Below, in pieces: positions 32,388 to 43,425 of a DNA stretch of 64,000 nucleotides. How positions within the stretch are numbered: the first letter of the stretch is position 1; the number at the start of each line of letters is the position of its first letter. The translations under genes and the position numbers were made by a program. The stretch covers positions 29,077,315 through 29,141,314 of the forward strand of contig OX463845.1 of the NCBI GenBank assembly GCA_949825065.1. The letters are read 5' to 3'. The stretch comes from Odontocerum albicorne. Taxonomy: Eukaryota > Arthropoda > Insecta > Trichoptera > Odontoceridae. The notes beneath the pieces were generated by a model that worked only from the letters and a program-made list of their open reading frames with translations, was not told the DNA's origin and searched no databases.

Positions 32388-32712
32388 AGGTGCATGATCG
32401 TGCGGTAGCGCACTGGATTTCTATGTGAAAGGGCACTGGTTAGAACCTCGCGCTGTGTTACTTCCCTAGAATGAATGATACAGATATTTTTTTCCGCCTT
32501 GTATGCCAATGATCTAGGTCATATCTGTGTTTCCAAAATAAAAACCTGCCGATGTTCTCCGATCTTCCCACTTTGGTGTGCAATCGGATTCAGTACAGGG
32601 GTGTAAAAAAACATCACGGCACAGCTTCATTTTCCAATTGAATTGGCTTTGGAATGGCGAGGGAATCCTCGACTACATGGCCCAGCAACGACGATCCTGA
32701 CACCTGGATTTC
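32388..32712 (+). mobile_element. SINE-B copy
   Basis: tRNA-like head ('gcggtagcgcactggattt', B box 'ggttagaacctcg'), a middle with 'gatgttctccgatcttcc' and 'gtgcaatcggattcagtac', then the 3' module 'ggaatggcgagggaatcctc'. About 325 bp. Same order at 62172 and, inverted, at 34968. Confidence 0.8.
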
Positions 32713-33309
32713 ACTTCTGTCACGTCCATACCCCTCGTCTTGCATACTCTCCTATCATGAAAAATTGCATTAATTCCTTTTTTTGTCATACAATGTTTTA
32801 CACACACTCAACTCAACGATCTCATTTCTGCCATTTTCATAACTGTTTTGCCTATATATCTATAATGTATTCCACACTATCCACGACAGCTACAATATAT
32901 CTAATACATCTTCCGCAAAAATAAATTAGGTCATAAAAAAGTCGAAAATACTTTGAGATGTTTTGTAACAATAAATTATAATGCATCAACAATAAATATC
33001 ATCGCCCTTCTTTATTGTGCCAGACTAACCCCTATTAGGGTACTCCACCCAGTGCGCAACCCCTGGACCACGGAGAGTTCCGCAGATTTAAACTTACGGC
33101 TTGCTGCAGTTTAGAAGGTACTTGGTTCAATTTCACATAAAATTTGTAAGGGTGTTTCCTTTTCATTGCTGGGTGTATTGTATTCATTGTACCGGGAAAT
33201 GGCAGGTTGGTATGTGGCGTAAACAAGATTATCCCGAAACACACTGCTTCTCAAACTTCAATTTATTTATTTTACATTTATTATTTTAAAAAGCCCTCCC
33301 TTTAATAAG

Positions 33310-33470
33310 TCCCCTTTAATAAAAGCAAGGAAGTGTGGTTAGATCAAGTTAATGATATTTTGAGAAAAAGAAATGTATGAAGGAAGACAAATCGTTGGAG
33401 TTGTAGGATAAGGTGTATGGGTGTGTATGATGAAATAGAAAAGTATGGCACTCTGTGTGGTATGATAGTA
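33310..33470 (+). mobile_element. LINE-A fragment
   Basis: 'gtgtggttagatcaagttaa' (VWLDQVN), 'tgatattttgagaaaaagaa', then 'ggataaggtgtatgggtgtg'. Lacks the 3' terminus. Confidence 0.65.
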
Positions 33471-33639
33471 TATAATAAACACCTAACTAGACGTCCCGTC
33501 ATAAGCAGGCTGGTTTCACAAAAATAATAATTTAATGTTTCATATGCAAATCTTACATATGCGGGAGGGTTGTTGAGGTGGTTGTGATATGTGGAATGGT
33601 TGGGTGATGAAAGACTTACTATTTTTTTTACGATGTATG

Positions 33640-33862
33640 CATGAGTGGGACGGCCGAGAAAAGTATGGTTGCAGAAAGTGAATAAAGTTTTGAAAGTCGG
33701 AAAGGTATGAAGTAAGAGAAACAGAAGGAGCTGTATGAGAATAAGTATGGATATGGAGGAGATGAAGGAAGTTTGTCATAATACGAAAATTTGGCGAACT
33801 GTTCTCTCTGCCTACTCCAACAGGAAAATGGCATGATGGTAAGTATGTATACAAACTAAAAT
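33640..33862 (+). mobile_element. LINE-A 3' end, tail-to-tail partner
   Basis: Runs from 'gtgggacggccgagaaaagt' to the complete terminus 'ctctctgcctactccaacag' and 'gcatgatggtaagtatgtat'. The next element (33875 on) is the same end inverted. Confidence 0.75.
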
Positions 33863-33874
33863 AATATTAATATT

Positions 33875-34200
33875 TCGTACCATCACATCATTTTCCTGCC
33901 GGGGTAGGCAGAGAGAACAGAACAACGACTTTCCCATATCGACATATATAGTTCAACTCTCCTACACCCATACACCTTCCCATGCAACTTCTATGATATC
34001 TCTGACGTTCTACGTTTACTTCTTTCAGAATATAATACACTTGATCTAACCATACTTTCCTTGATCTTTCTCTACGACACCTACCACTCACATTTACGCT
34101 GTATATTGTTTTGTCTTTATTCATTCAGTCTTTTTATATGCCCAAACTATCTCAGAGTGCTCTTCTTCACTGAAATTAATACATCAGCTTTAGTTTTTGT
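33875..34200 (-). mobile_element. LINE-A 3' end, inverted partner
   Basis: Minus frame 33888-34124 holds SGRCRRERSRKVWLDQVYY, then ILKEVNVERQRYHRSCMGRC and the terminus. This is the LINE-A C-terminal region. The two 3' ends lie 12 bp apart. Confidence 0.8.
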
Positions 34201-34209
34201 AATATTTAA

Positions 34210-34960
34210 ATACAAAAAAATTTAATAATTAAATATTGTGTCACTTATAAGAAACAATAAAATACTCGTACTTCTAGAATTCGAAGAATCAATTCAATTA
34301 TTGTTTTAATTAGCAATCTTTCTAAATTATACTCATACTTTGAGAACCTCAAAAGTTGTACAAAATTTACCGAAATGTGGTCGTGTAGGAACTATAAGGC
34401 GAAATGGACGTAATTACCCAAATAGGGCCCAATCGTCATTTTACCTATTCTAATATGTTATATTATAATTGAGGAAATGTCTCACTGCTTTCTCAAGGCT
34501 TGTATAGCCAAAAAAAATATAAGGAATTCAATAATAAAATACTCATTTAAAAGACGTGATATTTTAGCACATATCATACAAGCCTGGTCCTTGCTTTAGC
34601 GACATGTCAAATAAACCAAAATAATGTGTTTTGTGGATTGAGTACTTTTTGCACCTGTACGTCTGGATATTTTTTGTTGGGCATGACCGAAATTATTCTT
34701 GACAAATTAATTTATATGGGCAATTCAAAGTTGAATATTTTCAGTGTATGACTTACTTCATTAAGAAATTCTAGGGTGTATCGACTTAAATTGGGCATAC
34801 ATATTTGCAAAAAACATCCATTACGCATTTTGCCTTTTTTGTGATGATAAAGAAAACATGATGGATGAAAAATTTTGACGGAATTTGTGAAATACGAGTA
34901 TATATATTTTTACTGATACTTTTACATATAAGCGATAAAATATTTTTTAAGCCTACCTGC
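34210..34960. other. No gene seen
   Basis: AT-rich spacer. Two TACTCGTA/TACGAGTA octamers (34263, 34893) are the only notable feature. Confidence 0.5.
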
Positions 34961-34967
34961 AGTTCAA

Positions 34968-35340
34968 TTCGTCGTCGTTGTTGACCCTCGTAGTCGAGGA
35001 TCCCCTCGCCGTTCCAACATCATTTCAATTGGAAAGCTAAGCTATGCAGTAGAATTTTGTTTCTTTTTTTTTATACCTTGAAGTGAGTAAGCCATTGCAC
35101 TCCAGCAAAATTATAAGCCACGCCGCTGTGCTGGATCCGATGACACTCCGAAGTGAGACGATCGGAGTACGGATTTTTTCATTTTGTTTATTTTAATGAA
35201 AACATATTATGTATGTTAGATATCTTTTTACTCCCGAATACTAGGTGGAAAAAATGCCTGTGTCATTCGAGGGGTACAGTACGGGGATCGAACCGGCAAC
35301 CTTCCTAACAGAAGTCCAGCGCAAATACTCAATATAAACA
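34968..35340 (-). mobile_element. SINE-B copy, longest
   Basis: On the minus strand: head with B box 'ccggttcgatccccg' at the right end, an A/T-rich middle, a self-complementary block around 'ctccgatcgtctcacttcgg', then the 3' module 'ggcgaggggatcctcgacta' and 'cgacgacga' at the left end. About 370 bp. Confidence 0.8.
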
Positions 35341-35664
35341 CATTTTTAATTAATATTGTTCTATTGTCGTTTTGTAGGTATTATGAAACATTTAATTATC
35401 ATGTAGCAATGCTTCCAAACAACCAGATATATTTAAAATTCAAAAAGTTAAATGCATAAAAAACGATCTAAGACTCGAAAATCAAATCTGGAACCACAAG
35501 GGGAGAAGAAAAGCCATTACGTCGTCATTTTAACGCAAGATAAAATGAAAAAGTATTACTTCTACATTAAAAATATATTTCATAGCAACCCACTTTCATA
35601 ACAAAATGTCGAAAGAGCTCGACTTAAATATCTAGCGAGATTTCATAATGAGAAGCATAAATAT

Positions 35665-35935
35665 TATAAAGAGTTATTTCGCAATCTTGAGATGGTTTGG
35701 ACATATCGAAAGAATTAATTCGGTAAGACAAATAAAAGTGTAAAGTCTGAAAGTAATAGCGCACAAAAAAATGTTGAAGGAAGAATAGGACTAAGGGAAA
35801 TGTGAGTTGGAGATATAGAAGAGCTGATATAACGAGATGTGTTAGTGTGGACATGGCCAAGGCTGTTTGGATAGTAATATGTAGAGTTCTGTCCTTTTTG
35901 CATATCCCAAAAGGGTTACGGTGTCATAATATGCG
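35665..35935 (+). mobile_element. LINE-A fragment
   Basis: 'cttgagatggtttggacata' (LRWFGHI), then 'gagttggagatatagaagag' and the terminus 'gcatatcccaaaagggttac'. Frames are broken. Confidence 0.6.
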
Positions 35936-36329
35936 TTTATAACATAACACGATAATTACTACGCTGCGCTAAATGAATGTTTTAATCGAATCCAAAATGA
36001 GCACAATATTTTCTTTAATCGAAAAGCAATTGCAAAAATTCAACGGTTTTAAGAGTGACAGCGGATATAAGAATGTAATTTAATATGTGAATATAAAATT
36101 AAAATTGCATTTTCTCGTAAGGAAGATTCAAAAGTAAGCAGATAAACGGATATGCTTATATAAAAAAAAATTACATCCCTCCGAAATGAATACTGCCTTA
36201 ATAAAAACAATGAAGGTTGTAGGGTATCCCTGAAGATAAGCAGGCTGGTCACGGAGTTGGGAGCGGTAGGCTTCTATATTGTGCAGGTGCGGCGATCCTT
36301 TTGTTCTAACTCCATCTCGGGGTTCCGTG

Positions 36330-36470
36330 GGAAAGAATCAAAGCAAGTGGAGCGAAATTCCTACAGGAGGAATTTTTACCAAAAAAATGGACGAAGGACG
36401 CGGTGACAGATATCTACAAGTAGTGAGCTGGGCATATAACTCGGATGTCCGGAACATGCTGAGAGTTTAA
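36330..36470 (+). mobile_element. Possible RTE-like LINE fragment
   Basis: 'tgagctgggcatataactcg' resembles the KWAGHxAR block of RTE-type C-termini, preceded by 'ggtgacagatatctacaag'. Weak. Confidence 0.25.
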
Positions 36471-36870
36471 AACTTGTTTTTATTTATTTAATTTGAAAAC
36501 GTTAAAATCTTATCCATGTATTTTTTTATGAAATATTTTATCGTTTTCTTGGTTCATATGAACCACATTTTTAAGACACTTCTCTACTTCTTATATGGAT
36601 CGTGACTTTGATCATGAATTCCAAAATGGTAGTTGAGGGTAAGATTCCTGTTTGAACCTATTTTTTTTAAATTCCTGTCTGGATTTCCATTCAGAACTCT
36701 TCAACATATTTTTCGTTGGATGGAAGAGACTTATAAATGCAATAAATCATTCAATTAAGAAAAGTTAAATAAAATACATTTTGGTCCATCAGACTTCAAA
36801 TTCTTAAAACTTCAAATTATGACATAAGTGAGGAAAACAATTTTTTTGAGATTTGCTTATCCTTATATAT

Positions 36871-37268
36871 ATTTCTGGAACTTTAAATTGCTTATCGTCA
36901 CATATTTCTGAAACTTTTAATTGCTTATCGTCACATATTTCTGAAACTTTAAATTGCTTATCCTCACATATTTCTGAAACTTTAGATAACTTCTATGGCA
37001 TTTTGGTAAAGAGGTACAAGTCATCAATTACTTATTTGTCAGTTTGAAGTTTTGCAACACTTGTATTCCTGAAATACAGACCTCAGGTAAATTTTAAAGG
37101 TAAACTTTGAATATATAAATTATTTATGTATTCAAAGTTTACCTTTAAAATTTACCTGAGGTCTGTATTTCAGGAATACAAGTGTTGCAAAACTTCAAAC
37201 TGACAAATAAGTAATTGATGACTTGTACCTCTTTACCAAAACACCATAGACTTATTCTCACATATTTT
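36871..37268 (+). repeat. 33-bp tandem repeat interrupted by a hairpin element
   Basis: 'atttctg.aacttt' starts units at 36871, 36904, 36937 and 36970, and after the hairpin again at 37264 ('atttttggaac'). Removing the hairpin plus one ACTT rebuilds a unit of exactly normal length. Confidence 0.9.
36993..37249. mobile_element. Foldback (hairpin) element with 4-bp target duplication
   Basis: 257 bp. Arms of 121 nt (36993-37113 and 37129-37249) are reverse complements with two mismatches, around a 15-nt loop. Termini CTATGG/CCATAG. Flanked by ACTT at 36989-36992 and 37250-37253. No coding capacity. Four-base duplications occur with Sola, Chapaev and related transposases; which one applies is unknown. 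Confidence 0.85.
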
Positions 37269-37271
37269 TGG

Positions 37272-37385
37272 AACCTATAATGATATGTGTGAGTGTGGAC
37301 GAGGCAAAAACGGTTTGAATTGAAATGTGTTGAGGTATGTCCTCTCTGCCTACTCCAAAACGGACATGATGTCATACATGTATAA
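37272..37385 (+). mobile_element. LINE-A 3' terminus
   Basis: 'atatgtgtgagtgtggacga', then 'gtcctctctgcctactccaa' and 'ggacatgatgtcatacatg'. Confidence 0.65.
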
Positions 37386-38064
37386 CATTACTCGATAATG
37401 AGTACGCCGCGCAATCTCACACGTGGTATTTTTTCCTAAATATTTTTTTATGCGGAATGTGACCAACATTATTGTCACAATTTTTTGATCTTAGGCATCG
37501 CTCAGCTTGAACGAGAATTAAGTTTCCTCTACTAGCTTCTATGGACCACTTTAAATTAGAACCGTACGTTAGTTATAAAATGGTAAATTCAAACTCAACT
37601 GAAGCAAATTCTCACGACTCCAAGGCATGACGGCTCAATGTCAGAATTTCTCCCAGATGGAATCGATCCATGTGATTAGTTCCACATATCAGATTTCCCA
37701 ACCGATTTCTGCGGTCAGATCATTCTCATGACTTTCAGAATGGTGAACGAGATAGTATTTATGTAGGTCTCCACATCGTGAAAAGTTCAGAAGACTTAAA
37801 AGTAGATGCAACCTTATACGTTTGGTGCAAAAAATACGAGTATGATCTGAGTACAGGATAAGTGACAAATTGTATAATATGAAATAATTTTTTTTCAAAA
37901 TATTCGTTCTTGTTTAAGTCAACATTCAAAAAGTACATTCATTATCTGGCTCCTGTGAAGTCTACTCCGTGTTAAAAATGTAAAAGACATTATTTATGAT
38001 CTCATTTTTTTTATTTATACATGTATTATATGTGGTTATGCATGATATTGACGGACTTATTATA

Positions 38065-38545
38065 AATACTCATACGTGCCATCACGTAAGCAGAGAGGAC
38101 AGAGCGCCACACATTATTATTATATATAACATACCTTCTTTGCCTCTTCTACATTATTACACCTTATCATATTGTACAGCTCCTACGATTTCTCTGACTG
38201 TTTACATTTCCTTCTTTCAAAATATCATTCACTTGATCCAACCATACTTTCCTTGGTCTTGCTAACACACCTTCCACTCACATTTATATTATATATTTGT
38301 TTTGTTAGTCTTTCTTAATTTTTTTAGTCTACATGCCATAACCATCTTAGAATGCTCTTCTTCATCTTACTTAACAATTAAGCCTTAAATTCACATACAT
38401 CCTTAATCGTTTCATTGCGTGCTCTGTCATACATTGCCACCCCATGTATTCTTCTAAAGTGCACGCATTTCTACAGCGCTTAATCGGCTCCTTTCAGTCT
38501 TTATCCACGTCCACATTTCCATGCCATACAGTTAGTACTAAAATA
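38065..38545 (-). mobile_element. LINE-A fragment, long 3' part
   Basis: From the terminus 'gccatcacgtaagcagagag' through 'tcatattgtacagctcctac', 'ccatactttccttggtcttg' and 'ttagaatgctcttcttcatc' to the INVVEMRAL-coding region ('gtattcttctaaagtgcacg'). It is one of the best preserved copies at the nucleotide level, but has no continuous frame. Confidence 0.7.
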
Positions 38546-39075
38546 CATTTTACAACTATAAATGGTAAATTTTATTTATTTAGCACTTCATTGCATAAAT
38601 GTTTCTAGGCCTGCGCTACTCTAATCCAACCAACCAGACAGGAGTTACACATGTTGCGAAGTTTGCTGGCTAAGAGACTACAAAGTATTTAGATAAGAAA
38701 CAAACTAAAAAAATACACGAAAAAAGTGAGCATGAAAATTATTGATAGAATAAAGAAAACATACAAAACATTCCATACAGTTAGTACTAAAATACATTTT
38801 ATGCCATACAGTTATTTCCATGCCATACAGTTAGTACTAAAATACATTTTACAACTATAATTGGTAAATTTTATTTATTTAGCACTTCATTGCATAAATG
38901 TTTATAGGCCTGCGCTACTCTATTCCAACCAACCAGACAGGAGTTACACATGTTGTGAAGTTTGCTGGCTAAGAGACTACATAGTATTTAGATAAGATAC
39001 AAACTAAAAAAATTCACGAAAAACATGAGCATAAAAAATATTGATAGAATAAAGAAAATATACAAAACATTATTT
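38530..39075 (-). repeat. Tandem duplication of LINE-C tail, period 300 bp
   Basis: Two copies (about 38530-38775 and 38822-39075) share 'agttagtactaaaatacat', 'agcacttcattgcataaatg', 'ccaaccaaccagacaggagt' and 'ctggctaagagactaca'. They differ by few bases. The motif order matches LINE-C 3' ends on the minus strand. Confidence 0.85.
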
Positions 39076-39235
39076 AATGAAAGAAAATAAAATGCGAAAT
39101 AGGAAAGACACGCTATTTAATTAAAGAGAAATGTAATGATTTTGATTTTGAAGCAATCCAATGAAACGCAAGACAGCAGCTTGTAACTGGTTCCAGAATC
39201 TAACGACATGGAAAGTAAATCATTTCGGTAACTTA
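39076..39235 (-). mobile_element. LINE-C C-terminal coding fragment
   Basis: The minus strand encodes VVRFWNQLQAAVL near 39170-39215, the counterpart of TVRLCNQLKPNAR at 8 kb. It joins the tail units to the left. Confidence 0.5.
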
Positions 39236-39289
39236 GTATAAAAGGAAAAGTAAACACGATATATGGGTGAATGGTTAGAGCAGCTTAAA

Positions 39290-39960
39290 GGAATTCTGCT
39301 ATTTAGGTAGTATTTTCTCAGACAATGGAGGAGTTACGAGATATATGGAATGGCGTGTAGCGAGAATGGGGCATTAAAACATAATAGAAGAAGCCAATGG
39401 GGCATTAAAACATAATATATATACTCGAATCGGACAGTTTCAAAATCTGCAAAGATGATAGTCCAACAGTATTCTAATACAATCTTTGATGTATCATATT
39501 GAAACGCGAACGTGGAAAAATACTGAAAGGAGCCGTTTAAATGCTTTAGAAATGCATGAACTTAGAAGAACGCATAGGGTGGCAATCTTTGACTGAATAC
39601 GGAATGAAATGATTATAAATGAATATGAATTTAAGGCTGATGTGTTAAGTAAGATGAAGAAGAGTATTCTGAGATGGTATGGGCATGTAGAACAAAAAAA
39701 TAAGAAAGACTAACATAAAAAATATATAGTATAAATATGAGTGGAAGGTGTGTTAGAGCAAGACCAAGGAAAGTATGGTTGGATCAAGTGAATGATATTT
39801 TGAAAGAATGAAATGTCAAAAGTCAGAGAAATTGAAGAAGATAGAAAGGTGTTTGGATGTATTTGAGTCAAAAGATGTGTGACTCAATAGGAAAGTCTTG
39901 CGCTCTCTTCTCTCTGCCTACATTGACAGTGGAACGGCATGATGGTATGTGTATACATAA
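39290..39960 (+). mobile_element. LINE-A, longest coding remnant
   Basis: Reads through the reverse-transcriptase end: an FRYLGSIFSDNGG-like segment at about 39300, then 'tttgatgtatcatattgaaa' where copies have YGCETW, ALEMHELRRTH, 'gagatggtatgggcatgtag' (RWYGHV), GRCVRARPRKVWLDQVNDI and the terminus 'ctctgcctacattgacagtg'. Many stops. It shows the 3' half of the element in order. Confidence 0.7.
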
Positions 39961-40010
39961 AAGTATGAAAAAAATATAAAGAATCTTGACAAGAAAAGTT
40001 AATAATAGAA

Positions 40011-40212
40011 CGACGACTCCGTGCCCTTGTTGGTTATACACTTGATTTCAACCTGTAGGTTGTAGGTTCAATTCCCGTTGGTACCCATATTTTTCTAAAG
40101 GATTTATGTCTAGTTTGACTTTAGGCCTTGTTATTTTTTTTATTGGTTGTAGAGATTGCCACGTGGCAGCAAATCCACTAGGTTGTCCTATATTCAACTA
40201 AAAGTGTAATCT
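40011..40212 (+). mobile_element. SINE-A copy
   Basis: 'cgacgactccgtgcccttgt' head, B box 'ggttcaattcccg', then 'ttggttgtagagattgccac' and 'aaaagtgtaat'. It is followed directly by TACTCGTA at 40212-40219. Confidence 0.85.
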
Positions 40213-40264
40213 ACTCGTAAAACTAAACAACAAAAATAATCTAGTAATAGCTTTCTGCAATACG

Positions 40265-40375
40265 ATTTTCGTATAATACCGATTATAGTATAATACCGAT
40301 TTTCAACAATGTTTTAATAAAATTGTCGTATAATACCGATTTTCAACAATGTTTTAATAAAATTGTCACTATTGT
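40265..40375 (+). repeat. Tandem duplication, unit 52 bp
   Basis: 'cgtataataccgattttcaa' and 'caatgttttaataaaattgt' occur twice in a row, with a further partial copy before them. Confidence 0.9.
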
Positions 40376-40667
40376 AAAATTTTAAAACCAGTTTAACCAA
40401 AACAACAACATATTTCTTAAACTTGATGTAATAAACACTTGGGACAGTTCAAAAAGATAATGAGAGAGGTGAATAAATTAATATTCATCTCAAAAAGGTG
40501 CTCGTTACGGTTGTCACTTCATTGAAGGCATAATAATATATCTGCAACGCCAGGGAAATTAATACGAGTAACATTGTTACTCATGAGCATATGTTACTTA
40601 AAAAGCTAATTAATTTTGCAAAGGCTACTCTGTTGGGCTTGATGTTAAAATTAAATGGAACTGTCAG

Positions 40668-40740
40668 AACTTACAAGGTCTTGTACAGTGGCATATCTTA
40701 TAGGTTGTATAAGATATGCCACTGTACAAGACCTTGTAAG
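40668..40740. repeat. Snap-back hairpin at array edge
   Basis: Perfect 34-nt arms ('acttacaaggtcttgtacag' then 'tggcatatcttata', and their reverse complement) with loop GGTTG. The left arm contains the same 'gtacagtggcatatct' block as the array units that follow. Confidence 0.9.
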
Positions 40741-41490
40741 TTATAATGGACCTAGAAACCTTGAAGGAGATTCAAATAAAGCCACATTATAGTATTTCAC
40801 TAAATTACTTAAGAATATTACAGATTAGAAATATCGATGATCTTCGGCAAAAATTACATTTGACAATTTTGTTCAGTGGCATATCTCATAGTTTTGCATG
40901 GTGAATCTAAAAACCTTGAAAGAGATTCAAATAAAGCCACATTATAGTATTTCACTAAATTACTTAAGAAATATACAGATTAGAAATATCAATGGTCTTC
41001 GGCCAAAATTACATTTGACAATTTTGTTCAGTGGCATATCTCATAGGTTGTATGGCGATTCTAAAAACCTTGAAAGAGATTCAAATAAAGCCACATTATA
41101 GTATTTCACTAAATTACTTAAGAATATTACAGATTAGAAATATCGATGGTCTTCGGCAAAAATTATATTTGACAATTTTGTACAGTGGCATATCTCATAG
41201 GTTGTATGGTGAATCTAAAAACCTTGAAAGAGATTCAAATAAAGCCACATTATAGTGTTTCACTAAATTACTTAAGAATATTACAGATTAGGAATATCGA
41301 TGGTCTTCGGCAAAAATTATATTTGACAATTTTGTACAGTGGCATACGAGTATCTCATAGGTTGCATGGTGAATCTAAAAACCTTGAAAGAGATTCAAAT
41401 AAAGCCACATTATAGTATTTCACTTAATTACTTAAGAATATTACAGATTAGAAATGTCCATGGTTTTTGGCAAAAATTGTATTTGACAAA
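40740..41490 (+). repeat. 154-bp tandem array, five units
   Basis: 'gattcaaataaagccacatt' marks units at about 40769, 40924, 41079, 41233 and 41393. Each holds 'cactaaattacttaagaata' and 'gtggcatatctcataggttg'. The fourth interval is six bases longer because TA became TACGAGTA at 41345-41352. Short frames across units repeat the same peptide, which only reflects the period. Confidence 0.95.
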
Positions 41491-41624
41491 TGTCTCTTAA
41501 TTTATACATTTATATATTTATCAAGCCCACAGTGTACCTTATGAAGAAATATTATTTAAAACAATGTTTCATAAGAGAACACGATGATGTTAAAAAAAAA
41601 AGATAATAAAAATAATAGTATCGT

Positions 41625-42075
41625 CTTACCTTCACCACTCATCCCTATCACGACCACATTGTATCCAGTTGTACCTGACTAATTTTCTGATGTCGTTCGA
41701 CCATCTTGATAGGTTTTTTGGTACACTTCTTTTCCGTGTCTTTGGTCGCCCCTTTTCATGATATGTAGACCAAGCATTTTCTGGGTCTATATATCAGTGG
41801 TACAACCGGCAATGTGCCCTGCTCTATTCCACCTCTGGGTGGTTACCTTTTTAGAAACATCTACAATTTTGATCTGCTGCCTTATCCATTCATTCGTCTT
41901 CTAGTCCCGTAATGAGATATAACATACAGCATTATTATATCCATGTCCCTCTGAATCACCTTGAACTTATGTATTATTTGATTTGTGGTCTCGAGCCCAT
42001 ACTCGTATGCCAATACTAGGACGACACATCAATCTAATAGACCTTTCTCTAGGTATATCTAGCACATCGGAGACT
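41625..42075 (-). mobile_element. RTE-like LINE C-terminal region
   Basis: The minus strand near 41640-41765 encodes RPKTRKRSVPKNLSRWSND, then IRKLVRYNWIQCGRDRDEWW. This is the GRPxxRWxDDIxxxxGxxWxxxAxDRxxWR block at the end of many insect endonuclease/reverse-transcriptase proteins. The rest (to 42075) has the expected order but broken frames. Confidence 0.65.
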
Positions 42076-42109
42076 TTGGATTGAAGGATTTTTTAATATA
42101 ATAATTTTT

Positions 42110-42880
42110 TTAACATACAAATGTATATAGATGTAATCATACACAAAGGAACCAACTTATACTTTACCTGCTCTGAGATAATTGAGGAAATATTTTACTA
42201 TTGGGACAATAAAGTCATCAGAAATATAGGCTTGCATGGAAAAAAAAAATTATTAGAGATAGTGAATTTAATTTTCGAATATCCATTTTGATATTTTTTG
42301 GAAATATTGGATTGATATTTTTTTCAATATATTAAAGAAACAAAAAAATAAATAAAGTGAGTTGGGTCGTTTTGCATAATTACGTCTTATGCACAAATAA
42401 AGCTTCATAAAACAGTATCAATGCTTCTAAACTATGTAGAGAAATTGAGTTAAAATGATTATATTTATGATATTATTTGGTAAAAGAATACAAATAAAAG
42501 GAGGAGGAAAAATGAACAAATAAAATAATAATGTAAAGCGATCATTCTCTATTGAGTATAAACAGGAATGACATAATATTTATTAAGAAAGCACAGTTTT
42601 GACATATCAAACTCGTGATTCCAATAGAAAAAAGTTCTAAATTATTTTCTTTTTTTTTCTTTTTTCTTTTTTCTTTTATTTATTTAATTTACGACACAAA
42701 AGAGTTTGTTTATTTACAAATGCACATATATGACAAGTTATACAAGTACTTAAAATTATTGACAAAAAATACAAAACTTTATCTTAAACTAACATATGAT
42801 ATGTGAGTAGATACAAAAAGCAGTAGTAATAATAAAAAAGCTATTACGAAGTCGTTGTTTAAAATTATTCAATATTATGT
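42110..42880. other. No gene seen
   Basis: Very AT-rich, with T-rich microsatellite (42650-42680). Frames are low complexity. Confidence 0.5.
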
Positions 42881-42884
42881 ATTT

Positions 42885-43367
42885 CTAATTTGTTTTTATC
42901 AAACACTGTTTATTCCACTTTTCATAACGTTACAACCCTACCGGTTTCAAGGCTTTCCCCTCATCGTCAGGGGAGCACATACTAGACTGAATTATGTTCG
43001 AACTGGTACCGACATACACGCTTCTAACGGTAAACATTCGGGTTGGGGTCTGTGGGTGGAGGGAGGGAGGAGACAACCTCAGCGAGCAGGGACCAGATTC
43101 TAAGTTAGTGCATCGGTGTGAACATCTGGCAAACTCGTATATTCCAAGAATCGCGCCACTGCTCGCTGAGGTTGTCCCCTCCCTCCCTCCACGGATAGTC
43201 CACAACCCTAATGTTTACCGTTGATAGCGTTGTTGATATGTCGGTACCACTTGGAACAGAATTAAGTCTTGTTTGTGCTCCCCTGATGATGAGGTGAAAG
43301 CCTTGAAACCGGTAGGGTTATACCTTTATAAAAAGTGAAATAAACAGTGTTTGATAAAAACAAATCA
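42885..43367. mobile_element. Large palindromic element
   Basis: Arms of about 210 nt are inverted copies: outer 'tttgtttttatcaaacactg', then 'accctaccggtttcaaggct', then 'gtttaccgt' and the innermost 'gagggagggagg' / 'cctccctccctc' with 'gctcgctgaggttgtc'. Arm identity is high but imperfect. The right arm includes CTGATGATGAGG...CCTTGAAACCGG, which resembles the CUGANGA/GAAA core of hammerhead ribozymes in Penelope-like elements. A smaller relative is at 51225-51420. Confidence 0.7.
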
Positions 43368-43425
43368 CAATGTTTGTAAACCTCCACAATGTTAAGGCCT
43401 TAACTATAAATAATAAATTAATATG
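43368..43425 (+). repeat. Extension shared with 51421-51475
   Basis: Beyond the right arm both palindromic elements share about 55 bp, for example 'cacaatgttaa.gccttaac' and 'tataaataata'. The family is therefore longer than the palindrome. Confidence 0.65.

Noticed and set aside
40898..41415. Three similar open frames of 67-76 residues in a row
   Set aside because: They repeat the same peptide because the DNA is a 154-bp tandem array. Frame shifts between units and low-complexity composition argue against a gene family.
42930..43224. Overlapping frames of 76-91 residues on both strands
   Set aside because: They arise from the palindromic GC-rich arms of the foldback element, which reads similarly on both strands.
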